Part shown: one piece after another, positions 25,655 through 34,638 of the stretch
How positions within the stretch are numbered: position 1 is the first letter of the stretch
How the letters are laid out: the number at the start of each line of letters is the position of its first letter
Assembly: GCA_913009205.1 (NCBI GenBank)
Contig: CAJVYC010000018.1
Coordinates: 1-54,091 of the forward strand
Direction: 5' to 3'
Origin: an uncultured Fluviicola sp.
GTDB lineage: Bacteria; Bacteroidota; Bacteroidia; Flavobacteriales_D; Crocinitomicaceae
DNA length: 54,091 nt
Made by a program: the position numbers and the translations under genes
The notes under the pieces: model-generated
The model's database searches: none
Seen by the model: the letters and a program-made list of their open reading frames with translations, nothing else
What the model was told of the DNA's origin: nothing

Positions 25655-26335
25655 TTAAATAAGGTCTCGAAGTGATTCAATTGCTGATCTTACATTCTTA
25701 CGAACATCAAGAATATTTGCATTCATCATGTAGCATGGAGCAGTCACAATTTTATTTTTTGGATCAACTAAAATTTCTCGAACCGTTTTCATTTTTGTTA
25801 ACATTCCAGTTTTCTCTAGTCCTCCAGTAAACCCCTGAATATCATAGGGTGATTCTTCTTTGTCCGTTCCAATTGTAAGTGTTGGCTCGATATCAGATCC
25901 CTCCAAGGCTTTTGCCAAAACGACAGGACTTACGCACAACGCTGCAATAGGTTTTCCAACATTAATCATGTTGATGATCAACAGCTTTACCTCTGGTAAA
26001 ATTTTACCATCTGGACCGTTAAAGGCCCAATTTGTTAGGTTTTTTGCATTTCCAAACCCTCCTGGGATTACTAATGCATCAATATCAGCAGGGCTTATAC
26101 TATTTATATCGTGAATGTCACCTCTAGCAATTCTTGCACTCTCCGTTAACATGTTTCGAGTTTCTCTCATTTCTTTACCCGTAGCATGATTTACCACATG
26201 GTGCTGATCCTTGTTAATTGAGATACAAACGGCAGTTGCATGGATTTCTTCAATCGATAAAAGAGTTAAAACGGATTCGTGAATTTCGGCGCCATCATAA
26301 ACGCCACATCCCGATAATAGAACGCCTATTTTCAT
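25655..26335 (-). CDS. elbB: ElbB-type glyoxalase-like protein (DJ-1/PfpI superfamily)
   Basis: 226 residues. The N-terminus MKIGVLLSGCGVYDGAEIHE, then DALVIPGGFGNAKNL and IAALCVSPVVLAKAL (nucleophile-elbow Cys) match the ElbB family. The conserved TGGLEKTG and CYMMNANI segments are also present. ElbB was first described as an isoprenoid biosynthesis-associated protein and shows glyoxalase III-type activity in E. coli. Its ATG overlaps the stop of the upstream lipoprotein gene (ATGA), so they are translationally coupled; the same operon starts with uvrB. Confidence 0.93.
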   Translation of the reverse strand: MKIGVLLSGCGVYDGAEIHESVLTLLSIEEIHATAVCISINKDQHHVVNHATGKEMRETRNMLTESARIARGDIHDINSISPADIDALVIPGGFGNAKNLTNWAFNGPDGKILPEVKLLIINMINVGKPIAALCVSPVVLAKALEGSDIEPTLTIGTDKEESPYDIQGFTGGLEKTGMLTKMKTVREILVDPKNKIVTAPCYMMNANILDVRKNVRSAIESLRDLI

Positions 26336-26859
26336 ATGTTGATGTAATTTAATTGGCCATTGAATCCTTCTAAAAGAAGAACAATTTCACTTCGTCTTGC
26401 TTGCGATAAAGCAAAAGGTTGAATGTCTACTTCAATGGTTTGTTTAACGATCGATTCGCACGAATCATTATCGTTTTTATGAATTAATTTGATTGATCGT
26501 TGAGGTGGAAGTGATTTTGAAATAGCTTTACTTCCAATGCATTCATATCTGTGGTGCGCACAACCGCCAGAGTAGCTTATTTCGATAAATAATTTGTTTC
26601 CTACTATTCGGGCACTTAGAATATCATAGGCATCTGATTCTTTTGAACTAGCGTCACCAATCATTCCCTGAACTTGATATGGACGTTGTGGCTTTCTGTT
26701 ATCTTCTGGACCTTCAGTTGCTGATTCAGTTGATATATCTGTAGCATCAAACGTATCTGGAATTTCTGTCACAACAGGCGGCGTCCCAGTAATTAAGTCT
26801 TTTTCATTCGCACAACCAATTAAAAGTGCAGCCAATCCAATAATTAAAAAAAATCTCAT
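26332..26859 (-). CDS. Lipoprotein of unknown function
   Basis: 175 residues from MRFFLIIGLAALLIGCANEK, which has a lipobox ending in Cys16. The open frame extends further upstream, but only this start gives a proper signal. The mature part begins with a Thr/Glu/Pro-rich linker, followed by a compact domain with ISYSGGCAHHRYECIG, SLPPQRSIKLIHKNDNDSC and EIVLLLEGFNGQLNY. The GGC-HH and NDSCES cysteines may form a disulfide. I recognise similar exported Bacteroidota proteins, but no named function. Overlaps elbB by 4 bp. Confidence 0.65.
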   Translation of the reverse strand: MRFFLIIGLAALLIGCANEKDLITGTPPVVTEIPDTFDATDISTESATEGPEDNRKPQRPYQVQGMIGDASSKESDAYDILSARIVGNKLFIEISYSGGCAHHRYECIGSKAISKSLPPQRSIKLIHKNDNDSCESIVKQTIEVDIQPFALSQARRSEIVLLLEGFNGQLNYINI

Positions 26860-26907
26860 AGTTCCTTTTTGTTGAAGTACACTCAAATATAATACCATTG
26901 CGGAATG

Positions 26908-27201
26908 TTACCCCTCTTTCTTAAATATTTTTGTGTCTACGATGAAAGTTGTAAATGGGAGCAATGATGCTGCAAGACAAATCAACGTAGTTTTTAGAGG
27001 CCATTTCACTTTTACAGCATAGAGGACTACCCAAATACAGAACCCAATGAATAGCACGCCATGGGCCATTCCAATAATTCTAGTCGGACCAGGGATTTCC
27101 ATTCCATACTTCAAGATCATTGCAATGATTAATAAAATCCAAGAAATCCCTTCGAGAATGGCCAATATCCGAAGTTGGCCCAATAGCGTTTTTAAAGTCA
27201 T
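26908..27201 (-). CDS. DUF3817 small membrane protein
   Basis: 97 residues with three hydrophobic helices (about 9-31, 38-63, 70-90). Typical segments are RILAILEGISWILLI, RIIGMAHGVLFIGF and WPLKTTLICLAASLLPFTTF, as in DUF3817 (YdzA-like) proteins. Function unknown. It overlaps the end of uvrB by 4 bp (ATGA). Confidence 0.82.
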   Translation of the reverse strand: MTLKTLLGQLRILAILEGISWILLIIAMILKYGMEIPGPTRIIGMAHGVLFIGFCIWVVLYAVKVKWPLKTTLICLAASLLPFTTFIVDTKIFKKEG

Positions 27202-29216
27202 TTTTGTTCTTTAATTTGTTTCTGTAAAACGAATAATTCGTCTCGTAATCGAGCAGCTTCTATGAAATCGAGGTCTTTAGCCGCAATTTCCATTTGCTTT
27301 TTAACGTGTTTCGCAGAGCTTTCTAATTGCTCGGTTGACATGTACTGCATAACCGGGTCTGCTGCCATTTGGGCTTCAACGTATTGTGTGTAATCAACAA
27401 TTTCATCGCCGTCAGCAACTTTAGTTGATCCCAGAATCTTTTCTTTTGATTTATTCAAAGCCGTTGGTGTTATACCGTGCTTTTTATTGTATTCCTCTTG
27501 AATCTTACGACGTCGAGAAGTTTCGTCCATTGTTCGCTGCATCGAATTTGTAACGCGGTCGGCGTACATAATCACGCGGCCATTTATGTTTCTTGAAGCA
27601 CGACCTGCGGTTTGAACAAGCGAGCGTTCGTTTCTCAAAAAACCTTCTTTGTCCGCATCCAGAATTGCAACCAACGAAACTTCTGGCAAATCCAATCCTT
27701 CTCTTAAAAGATTAACACCAATTAAAACGTCAAATTGTCCAAGTCGAAGTTGACGAAGGATTTCAACCCGCTCAATTGTATCGACATCAGAGTGAATGTA
27801 TCGGCACATAATACCAACTTTGTCCAAGTATTTTTGAAGCTCTTCCGCCATTCTTTTCGTTAAAGTAGTGACCAAAGTTCGCTCTTCCAGATCAATTCGA
27901 ATTTGTATTTCTTGAATCAAATCATCTATTTGATTGACGCTTGGTCGAACGTCAATAATCGGGTCAAGTAGGCCAGTAGGTCGAATTACTTGTTGAACAA
28001 TAACGCCTTGTGATTTTTCCATTTCGTAATCGGCAGGTGTCGCTGAAACGTAAATTGCTTGCCCCAACATTCCCTCAAACTCCTCGAAACGAAGCGGTCG
28101 GTTGTCCACCGCAGAAGGAAGTCTAAATCCATAATCGACAAGATTGGTTTTTCGTGCTCTGTCTCCTCCATACATAGCTCTAACTTGAGGAATGGTCACG
28201 TGACTTTCATCGATTACCATGAGAAAGTCATCTGGGAAATAGTCGATCAAGCAGAACGGTCGTTCCCCCGGATTGCGTTTGTCAAAATAGCGGGAATAAT
28301 TCTCGATTCCAGAACAATAGCCTAATTCTCGAATCATTTCTAAATCATAAGAAACACGTTCTTCAAGACGTTTTGCTTCTTCAACTTTACCATCTCTTTT
28401 AAATCGCTCAACTGCCAAAACCATGTCTTCGCCAATTTGTTCAATGGCCGTTTTTGTCGTTTCAGGATTGGTCACGAACATGTTTGCTGGATAGATACTT
28501 ATTTCTTCGTGAGCTTCAATATGGTCATTGCTGTTAGGGTTGATCGAACTAATGGATTCAATTTCATCTCCCCAAAACTCAAATCGGATTGCATAATCGG
28601 TATACGCTAAGTAAACGTCTATTGTGTCTCCTTTTACTCGAAATGTCCCACGATCAAACGATTCTGTTGATCTTGAATAAAGCGTTTCAACAAGTCTAAA
28701 CAAGAACTTGTTTCTCGAAATAAGTTGGCCTTTCTTAATATGAATAATGCTGCTCTCAAATTCCTTCGGATTACCAATTCCATAAATACAGGAAACGGAT
28801 GCAACAACAATCACATCGCGCCTTCCAGATAAAAGAGCAGAAGAGGCTGAAAGTCTTAATTTCTCAATTTCATCATTGATTTGAAGGTCTTTTTCGATAT
28901 AAGTTCCCGTCACAGGCATGAAAGCTTCAGGCTGGTAATAATCATAATATGACACAAAGTATTCCACCGAATTGTTTGGGAAAAACTGCTTGAATTCTCC
29001 ATACAATTGCGCTGCTAGAGTCTTATTGTGCGATAGGATCAGCGTAGGTCGATTTGTCTGTTGAATCACATTGGCCACTGTAAATGTTTTACCACTTCCC
29101 GTAACACCCAGTAAAGTTTGATCTTCTATATTTTCATTCAATCCTTCTAAAAGTTCCTTAATTGCTTGAGGTTGATCTCCTGTAGGTTTGAAATCCGATA
29201 CTAGTTGAAAATCCAT
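27198..29216 (-). CDS. uvrB: Excinuclease ABC subunit B
   Basis: 672 residues. It is the helicase-like damage-verification subunit of nucleotide excision repair. Walker A LLGVTGSGKT at 35-44; the beta-hairpin that inserts into DNA, YYDYYQPEAFMPVTGTYIEK, near 92-111; the DEAD-like box VIDESHVTIPQ; motifs V and VI (LIGVNLLREGLDLPEVSLV and QTAGRASRNINGRVIMY); and a C-terminal UVR motif (AAKDLDFIEAARLRDEL) for UvrA/UvrC binding. Usual length. First gene of the minus-strand operon uvrB, DUF3817, lipoprotein, elbB. Confidence 0.98.
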   Translation of the reverse strand: MDFQLVSDFKPTGDQPQAIKELLEGLNENIEDQTLLGVTGSGKTFTVANVIQQTNRPTLILSHNKTLAAQLYGEFKQFFPNNSVEYFVSYYDYYQPEAFMPVTGTYIEKDLQINDEIEKLRLSASSALLSGRRDVIVVASVSCIYGIGNPKEFESSIIHIKKGQLISRNKFLFRLVETLYSRSTESFDRGTFRVKGDTIDVYLAYTDYAIRFEFWGDEIESISSINPNSNDHIEAHEEISIYPANMFVTNPETTKTAIEQIGEDMVLAVERFKRDGKVEEAKRLEERVSYDLEMIRELGYCSGIENYSRYFDKRNPGERPFCLIDYFPDDFLMVIDESHVTIPQVRAMYGGDRARKTNLVDYGFRLPSAVDNRPLRFEEFEGMLGQAIYVSATPADYEMEKSQGVIVQQVIRPTGLLDPIIDVRPSVNQIDDLIQEIQIRIDLEERTLVTTLTKRMAEELQKYLDKVGIMCRYIHSDVDTIERVEILRQLRLGQFDVLIGVNLLREGLDLPEVSLVAILDADKEGFLRNERSLVQTAGRASRNINGRVIMYADRVTNSMQRTMDETSRRRKIQEEYNKKHGITPTALNKSKEKILGSTKVADGDEIVDYTQYVEAQMAADPVMQYMSTEQLESSAKHVKKQMEIAAKDLDFIEAARLRDELFVLQKQIKEQK

Positions 29217-29340
29217 GTGAAATTGTTTGAAGTAAAATTAAGAAAAAGCGGGAGTTAAAAATAGGAACGGCATTGTCTATTCTAAGAAAATTAGCGGACA
29301 TATTGAAATGTAAAATGAGCTACAAATCAATTTGATCTTT

Positions 29341-29348
29341 TATCTTTG
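29341..29348 (+). promoter_or_regulatory. -7 promoter element TATCTTTG of the antiporter gene
   Basis: Exact TAnnTTTG match, 31 nt before the chosen ATG at 29379. It overlaps the alternative TTG start at 29346, which is why that start is rejected. The preceding ATC-rich bases resemble the 8-bp repeat pattern seen near dapD and folP. Confidence 0.55.
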
Positions 29349-29378
29349 GCATCATCATTTGAATATCAAATACAATTA

Positions 29379-30338
29379 ATGGATTACGTATTTCTTTTAC
29401 TGGGTTTAGTCGTCTTGATTTTTGGAGGTGAATTTCTAGTAAAAGGTGCAGTTGGTTTTTCAACAGCCATGAATATTTCTCCACTAATTGTTGGAATGAC
29501 AATCGTTTCGTTTGGAACATCAGCTCCAGAGTTACTGGTCAGTTTAACAAGTGCACTTGATGGAAACCCAGGTATTGCCGTTGGAAATGTTGTAGGCTCT
29601 AATATTGCCAATATCGCATTAGTTCTTGGGATTACCGTTTTGATTTTCCCAATAATTGCTGACAAACATACCAAGCGCATTGATCTGCCTGTCATGATCT
29701 TTTCAACCTTATTGTTTGTTTATTTTATCCAGGATGGATGGATTGTAATGTACGAAGGGATAATTATGTTGGTCGTAATTGTTGCCTTTACAATCTTCTT
29801 AATCAATAAAGGAAGAAAGCAGCCGGTGATTGAAGAGGTTTGTGAAATAGTTGATAAGGCACCGAAGAATTGGAAGTCTATACTTTTTCTGTTTTTAGGA
29901 TTTGTCGGCTTGTATTTTGGCGCAGATTGGTTTATTCAGGGAGCGGTTGGTATCGCCGAAGAATTTTTGTTCGATAACCCAAATAAAGACGTGATTATCG
30001 GTGTGACAATTGTGGCATTTGGAACATCCGCACCAGAGTTGGTTGCATCTACTGTTGCTGCTTACCGCAAGCAAACTGATATTTCTATCGGGAATTTAAT
30101 TGGATCTAACATCTTCAATATTCTCGTTGTCCTTGGAGTAACTTCAATTGTGACGCCTTTAAAAGTGTCAAATGAAGCAAGAGAGTTTGATCTTTTTTGG
30201 ATGGTTGGAATTGCTCTGTTGTTAGTCGCTTTAATCGCTTTAGGAAGTAAGATTGGACGTTTGAAGGGAGCTATTCTTTTGAGCACGTATGTTGCTTATA
30301 TCACAATCATATTGCTTCGCGTTCAAGGAGTGCTTTAA
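29379..30338 (+). CDS. Calcium/sodium antiporter (CaCA family, YrbG-like)
   Basis: 319 residues with about ten membrane helices in two inverted halves. Each half has the family's alpha repeat: MTIVSFGTSAPELLVSLTSA with VGNVVGSNIANI in the first, and VTIVAFGTSAPELVASTVAA with IGNLIGSNIFNI in the second. The two Glu residues of SAPEL are the ion-binding acids. It should exchange Na+ for Ca2+ at the inner membrane. It stands alone; a degraded GNAT gene follows. Confidence 0.93.
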   Translation: MDYVFLLLGLVVLIFGGEFLVKGAVGFSTAMNISPLIVGMTIVSFGTSAPELLVSLTSALDGNPGIAVGNVVGSNIANIALVLGITVLIFPIIADKHTKRIDLPVMIFSTLLFVYFIQDGWIVMYEGIIMLVVIVAFTIFLINKGRKQPVIEEVCEIVDKAPKNWKSILFLFLGFVGLYFGADWFIQGAVGIAEEFLFDNPNKDVIIGVTIVAFGTSAPELVASTVAAYRKQTDISIGNLIGSNIFNILVVLGVTSIVTPLKVSNEAREFDLFWMVGIALLLVALIALGSKIGRLKGAILLSTYVAYITIILLRVQGVL

Positions 30339-30414
30339 TTATTTGTTTTGAAATAGAAGTTATTAATTATGGGGGTCTAAGCTCTAATCTCTAACTCCAA
30401 ACCTCGAAGTCCAA

Positions 30415-30950
30415 ATGAAATACCTTTTTAAATCGAAACGTCTCGGTTTTAGAAACTGGATTGAAGATGACGAGCCAAAGAGGCTGCGATCAGAGCTGAT
30501 CCAGTCGTGATGGAGTATCTTCCTTCTGGCGCTATTCCAGATCAAACAATTGATTTTATTAAAACAATGTAATCCATGTAAGCGTAAAAAGGCTATTGCT
30601 ATTTTGCAGTTGATGAGTTGGAAACTGGACGTTTTATCGATTTTATTAGTCTTTGTAATCAAAATGAAGATGTCGAATTTGCACCTTATATGGATATTGG
30701 TTGGCGATTGGATACAAAGTTTTGGAATACGGGCTGTGCAACAGAATGCGTCAAATCTTGTTTGAATTATGCTTTTTATACAATTCATCCCCCAGAAGTT
30801 TTATCGATAGTGATTGCAGTGAATAAGCCTTCGTTGAATGTGACGAAGAAAATTGGAATGGTTAAATACTTGGATTTCGTTCATCCAAAACACAAAGAAG
30901 ACGAACGTTTAAAAAACTATGTTTGCTATCGAATTGAGGACAAATCTTAA
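30415..30950 (+). pseudogene. Degraded GNAT-family N-acetyltransferase
   Basis: MKYLFKSKRLGFRNWIEDDE at the start is a typical GNAT N-terminus, then the frame shifts by one base. The second frame reads KEAAIRADPVVMEYLP then IPDQTIDFIKTM, followed by three stop codons within 15 nt. It continues GYCYFAVDELETGRFIDFIS, FAPYMDIGWRLDTKFWNTGC (acetyl-CoA region), AVNKPSLNVTKKIGMVKYLD and KNYVCYRIEDKS. A full-length acetyltransferase is easily recognisable, with one frameshift and three nonsense codons, so it is inactive. Confidence 0.88.
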
Positions 30951-30987
30951 TTCAATACACAAAGTTTAATAATCATAAATGTATTCC

Positions 30988-30995
30988 TAACTTTA
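30988..30995 (+). promoter_or_regulatory. Possible -7 element TAACTTTA of the CBS-synthase gene
   Basis: Matches TAnnTTTG at all but the last base, 22 nt upstream of the ATG at 31018. No good -33 element. Confidence 0.3.
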
Positions 30996-31017
30996 CAGTT
31001 CTAACCAAATTGAATTG

Positions 31018-32379
31018 ATGAAATATTACAACGACATACTCGAAACAATTGGAAATACACCACTTGTTAAATTGAACCGCGTTACCGAAGATATTAAAGC
31101 ATTGATTTTAGCGAAAGTTGAAACAACGAATCCAGGAAACTCTGTAAAGGATAGAATGGCGATGCAAATGATTGATGATGCTGAAGCTGACGGAAGATTG
31201 CAGCCCGGTGGAGTAATTATCGAAGGAACTTCAGGAAATACCGGAATGGGATTGGCTCTTGTTGCTGTAATTCGTGGATACAAATTGATTTGTGTTTTGA
31301 GCGATAAACAGAGTAAAGAGAAAATGGATATTCTTAGAGCTGTTGGCGCTGAAGTATACGTTTGTCCAACGAACGTTGCGCCAGATGATCCAAGGTCTTA
31401 TTATTCAGTGTCGAAAAGATTGGCTTCTGAAACTCCAAATTCATGGTATGTAAACCAATATGATAATCCATCGAATGCGAAAGCACATTACTTAAGCACT
31501 GGACCTGAAATTTGGGAGCAAACAGAAGGAAAGATTACGCATTTCGTTGTTGGAGTTGGAACCGGAGGGACAATTTCAGGAGCGGGAAAATATTTGAAAG
31601 AGAAAAACCCGAACATCAAATTATGGGGGATTGACACTTACGGTTCAGTATTCAAAAAATACCACGAGACTGGAATTTTTGACAAGAATGAAATTTATCC
31701 TTACATCACTGAAGGAATTGGTGAAGATATTTTACCGAAGAATGTTGATTTTGATATTATTGACAAATTCGTGAAGGTAACGGATAAAGACGCCGCTGTT
31801 TGGCAACGTAAATTGGCCAAAGAAGAAGGGATTTTTGTTGGCAATTCTGCAGGTTCAGCGATCAAAGGATTGTTGCAATTAAAAGATGAGTTGACTGAAG
31901 ACGACGTTGTCGTTGTATTGTTCCACGATCATGGTTCTAGATATGTTGGAAAAATGTTCAACGATGATTGGATGCGTGATAGAGGATTCTTGGACGATGA
32001 AATTACAACTGCTGGAGATCTTGTTGCAAAACACAAAGATTGGCCTTTGGTAACTTCGTTTGGAGAAGAGCTTGTTTCTCATGCGATTGAAAGAATGCGT
32101 GAATTCTCAATTTCTCAAATTCCAGTAATGATGGATGGAAAAATCGTTGGTTCTTTGGATGATTCTAAAGTATATCAATCGTTGATTGAGAAGCCAGAGT
32201 TAAGAGATGCACCGATTTCATCAATTATGCAAGCTCCGTTTCCAATTGTTAAAGAAGAGGCGACGATCGAGGAGCTTTCGAAATTGATAAATAAAGATGT
32301 GGCTGCTGTTTTAGTTGAATTGAAAGACGGAAAGCATCATATCGTTACACGTCACGATTTAATCGCGGCAATTGCCTAG
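31018..32379 (+). CDS. Cystathionine beta-synthase/cysteine synthase with CBS domains
   Basis: 453 residues. N-terminal fold type II PLP enzyme: IGNTPLVKLN, NPGNSVKDRMA with PLP Lys44, EGTSGNTG (69-76), and the phosphate loop VGVGTGGTISG. Residues about 335-453 hold two CBS modules (SHAIERMREFSISQIPVMMD and IEELSKLINKDVAAVLVELK). This is the arrangement of cystathionine beta-synthase; a cysteine synthase function cannot be excluded because the activities are hard to separate by sequence. I use the ATG at 31018 rather than the TTG one codon upstream. It begins an operon with the metal-receptor-like gene, whose ATG follows the stop directly. Confidence 0.88.
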   Translation: MKYYNDILETIGNTPLVKLNRVTEDIKALILAKVETTNPGNSVKDRMAMQMIDDAEADGRLQPGGVIIEGTSGNTGMGLALVAVIRGYKLICVLSDKQSKEKMDILRAVGAEVYVCPTNVAPDDPRSYYSVSKRLASETPNSWYVNQYDNPSNAKAHYLSTGPEIWEQTEGKITHFVVGVGTGGTISGAGKYLKEKNPNIKLWGIDTYGSVFKKYHETGIFDKNEIYPYITEGIGEDILPKNVDFDIIDKFVKVTDKDAAVWQRKLAKEEGIFVGNSAGSAIKGLLQLKDELTEDDVVVVLFHDHGSRYVGKMFNDDWMRDRGFLDDEITTAGDLVAKHKDWPLVTSFGEELVSHAIERMREFSISQIPVMMDGKIVGSLDDSKVYQSLIEKPELRDAPISSIMQAPFPIVKEEATIEELSKLINKDVAAVLVELKDGKHHIVTRHDLIAAIA

Positions 32380-33183
32380 ATGATCACAATTAAAGATCAA
32401 ATGAATTTTACAATCCGACTGGGGGCTTCTCCAAGTCGGATTGTTTCGTTAGTCCCTTCCCAGACGCAATTGTTGCACCATCTCGAACTCGAAGATGAGG
32501 TCGTTGGGATCACCAAATTTTGTATTCAGCCTGATGGTTGGTTTCGTTCAAAAACGAGAGTAGGAGGGACGAAGTCGATCGATATTGAAAAAGTAAAGGC
32601 TCTTAAACCCGATTTGATCATTGGTAACAAAGAAGAGAATTCAATTGAAGATATCGAAGCATTAAAAGGAATCGCGCCTGTTTGGATGAGTGATATTTAC
32701 ACACTCGATGATTCGCTGGAAATGATCCGTTCGATTTCAGCAGTTACCGATAAACATGAGATTGGAAACAATCTAATTGGTAGAATAACGAATGCATTTA
32801 ATGACTTAGAGCACTATTTAGTTGGTCTTGAAATGAGAGGAAAGACGGCTTTGTATTACATCTGGAAAGAACCGTACATGGTATCTGGAAAAAGTACATT
32901 TGTGGATGAGATGCTTTCAAAATGTGGATTAAAAAATGCTACAAGCATTGAACGCTACCCTGAAATTGATGCCGCCGATTACCAGCCTGACTTTGTGTTT
33001 CTAAGCTCTGAACCTTTTCCATTTAAAGAAGAACATATTGCTGATTTTCAATTGGAATTTCCGAATTCAAAAATTGTTCTCGTTGATGGTGAAATGTTCT
33101 CTTGGTATGGGTCCAAGCTAGAAGTGGCGCCCTCGTATTTCAAAAAAATGATCGAATCAATTGGATTCAATCATGAACATTAA
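32380..33183 (+). CDS. Helical-backbone metal receptor (BtuF-like) protein without a signal peptide
   Basis: 267 residues. The sequence follows the periplasmic cobalamin/siderophore-binding fold: SRIVSLVPSQTQLLHHLELE, VGITKFCIQP, VGGTKSIDIEKVKALKPDLI, DYQPDFVFLSS, then LVDGEMFSWYGSK. But it starts MITIKDQMNFTIRL with no hydrophobic leader or lipobox, so it is probably cytoplasmic. It follows the CBS-synthase gene with no gap (TAGATG) and overlaps the convergent minus-strand gene by 27 bp. The cytoplasmic form is a known annotation in Bacteroidota; its role is unknown. Confidence 0.8.
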   Translation: MITIKDQMNFTIRLGASPSRIVSLVPSQTQLLHHLELEDEVVGITKFCIQPDGWFRSKTRVGGTKSIDIEKVKALKPDLIIGNKEENSIEDIEALKGIAPVWMSDIYTLDDSLEMIRSISAVTDKHEIGNNLIGRITNAFNDLEHYLVGLEMRGKTALYYIWKEPYMVSGKSTFVDEMLSKCGLKNATSIERYPEIDAADYQPDFVFLSSEPFPFKEEHIADFQLEFPNSKIVLVDGEMFSWYGSKLEVAPSYFKKMIESIGFNHEH

Positions 33184-34569
33184 AATAGAGTTCAAAGGAT
33201 ATTTCCCTTTATTAAATTTAATGGAAGCATGAACCTTTGAAATTCTATTTTTAGGCGTTCCAATCGAAATGTCTAGCGTTTCAATTTTACCAAGAAACTC
33301 GCGACTACTTGTGAAGTAAGGCATCATCTCAACCAGACTTTTCATCATTCCCGATCCTTCAATTTTAGCAAAGCAAGCGGGATCTCCATACATTCGGAAT
33401 GAAGTTTTGTTATCGTGTTTGATGTAGCTCACATTTTTGGAAGTTCCAATATAAACAGTTTTATTATCTACTTGTTCGTAATAGAATTTGAGTCCGCTGT
33501 ATGAAATACACGATTCGTTAATTCGTTTTGAATCTTCTTTTGATAAGAGATCATCAATTGCTAATTCTATATTGAAATTGCCTTCAAACGTCACGAGCGC
33601 ATCAAACTTTGGCACAGGAAATAGAACAGGATCAGCAATAAGTTCCAACTCATGATAGTTGACTGAAAGCCCACTTATTTTTCCTTCGGGGATGTTTAAG
33701 TTCTTGAAAAGTGAAGCCAGACTATCATTTACAATTCCACTGACTTGGTCAATGCTTAAATGCATTCCATGTGGCTTGATATCTTTCGATATTTCACTTT
33801 TAGATATTAGATTGTAAGCCAACTCTCCATCAATGATTAACTCAGTGTCGGTGATAATAAATGAAAGCGATGCATCGTGGGGCATTTTTACTTTTCTGAC
33901 CAATCCCTTCTTTGACCAGCTTTGGGCCATAATGTTATCGCCAGATGTTTCAAAAACACTAAGGTCAAAAGTACTTTTCTTGGACAGAATTTTATTGGCT
34001 TTGTTCTTTAGCGCTTTAACTGAAAGTCTATTGTCTTCCCCTTTGTTAATTTCGAAATAAACGAGTCCTACATTGCCATTTACAGCAATAGCTCGATTGT
34101 CACCAAACAATAATGGTGCGTTTTTTTCGAATGTTTTTGGGCGATTAAGATTGAATAAAACCCCTACCAGATTATGATCGTTTTTTTTGAATGTTTTTGG
34201 GAGAGTAAGGTTGAGTAAAACCCCAACCAAATCATGAGTATTTTTCGATTGACTGAAAATTATAATATCCGAATTGATTGCAATTCCCGAGCCCTTTAAA
34301 CTACTTTCTCCTTCCATTTCATCTTGAAGAAGTCGTTCGATAAGATTAATTATTTCTTCGTCTTCATGCAGGATAATAGAAGAGGCGGACGTGTTCAACA
34401 ATTTTCGGCCATCTATTCTTACAACGAAATTAGCATCCTTTGGAATGTATTCTTGATTTTCATTCGCGTGCTCCTGAAAAACCATTGAAATTAATGAATA
34501 GCAGATCCAAACCATCAGGATTAAGAATAGCGTGGCAAGGAATTTTGTTATTGCACGAGTTGTTTGCAC
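33157..34569 (-). CDS. Membrane-anchored protein of unknown function
   Basis: 470 residues. One N-terminal hydrophobic segment (about 9-31, FLATLFLILMVWICYSLISM) anchors a long extracytoplasmic domain with repeated beta-rich motifs. Examples are NFVVRIDGRKLLNTSASSII, LSFIITDTELIIDGELAYNL and MHLSIDQVSGIVNDSLASLF. It recalls DUF3352-type proteins, but I cannot assign it. A 20-residue stretch is duplicated in tandem (about residues 110-149: LVGVLLNLTLPKTFKKN and LVGVLFNLNRPKTFEKN). The last 27 bp overlap the convergent metal-receptor gene. Confidence 0.7.
   Translation of the reverse strand: MQTTRAITKFLATLFLILMVWICYSLISMVFQEHANENQEYIPKDANFVVRIDGRKLLNTSASSIILHEDEEIINLIERLLQDEMEGESSLKGSGIAINSDIIIFSQSKNTHDLVGVLLNLTLPKTFKKNDHNLVGVLFNLNRPKTFEKNAPLLFGDNRAIAVNGNVGLVYFEINKGEDNRLSVKALKNKANKILSKKSTFDLSVFETSGDNIMAQSWSKKGLVRKVKMPHDASLSFIITDTELIIDGELAYNLISKSEISKDIKPHGMHLSIDQVSGIVNDSLASLFKNLNIPEGKISGLSVNYHELELIADPVLFPVPKFDALVTFEGNFNIELAIDDLLSKEDSKRINESCISYSGLKFYYEQVDNKTVYIGTSKNVSYIKHDNKTSFRMYGDPACFAKIEGSGMMKSLVEMMPYFTSSREFLGKIETLDISIGTPKNRISKVHASIKFNKGKYPLNSILMFMIESN
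34121..34240 (-). repeat. 60-bp tandem duplication inside a coding gene
   Basis: 34121-34180 and 34181-34240 align over their full length with scattered differences; shared blocks include GAATGTTTTTGGG and AATAAAACCCC/AGTAAAACCCC. The length is a multiple of three, so the gene gains 20 residues without losing frame. Confidence 0.8.
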
Positions 34570-34626
34570 GGGATAAAAATAATCTAATTGTTTTAAGCTG
34601 AGCTACAACGCTCGTTGCTTTTTATT

Positions 34627-34634
34627 TACATTTG
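34627..34634 (+). promoter_or_regulatory. -7 promoter element TACATTTG of the acyltransferase gene (leaderless spacing)
   Basis: Exact TAnnTTTG match followed after 4 nt (CTGT) by ATG. This is the same geometry as at ruvX. The longer frame starting at 34615 would place the start codon before the promoter box and is rejected. Confidence 0.5.
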
Positions 34635-34638
34635 CTGT

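Noticed and set aside
29346-29378. TTG start 11 codons upstream for the antiporter
   Set aside because: It overlaps the -7 element TATCTTTG, and the membrane protein begins naturally at MDYVFLL.
34588-34617. TTG triplets as -33 elements for the acyltransferase promoter
   Set aside because: Their distances to the -7 box (about 9 or 36 nt) do not fit the usual 19-21 nt.
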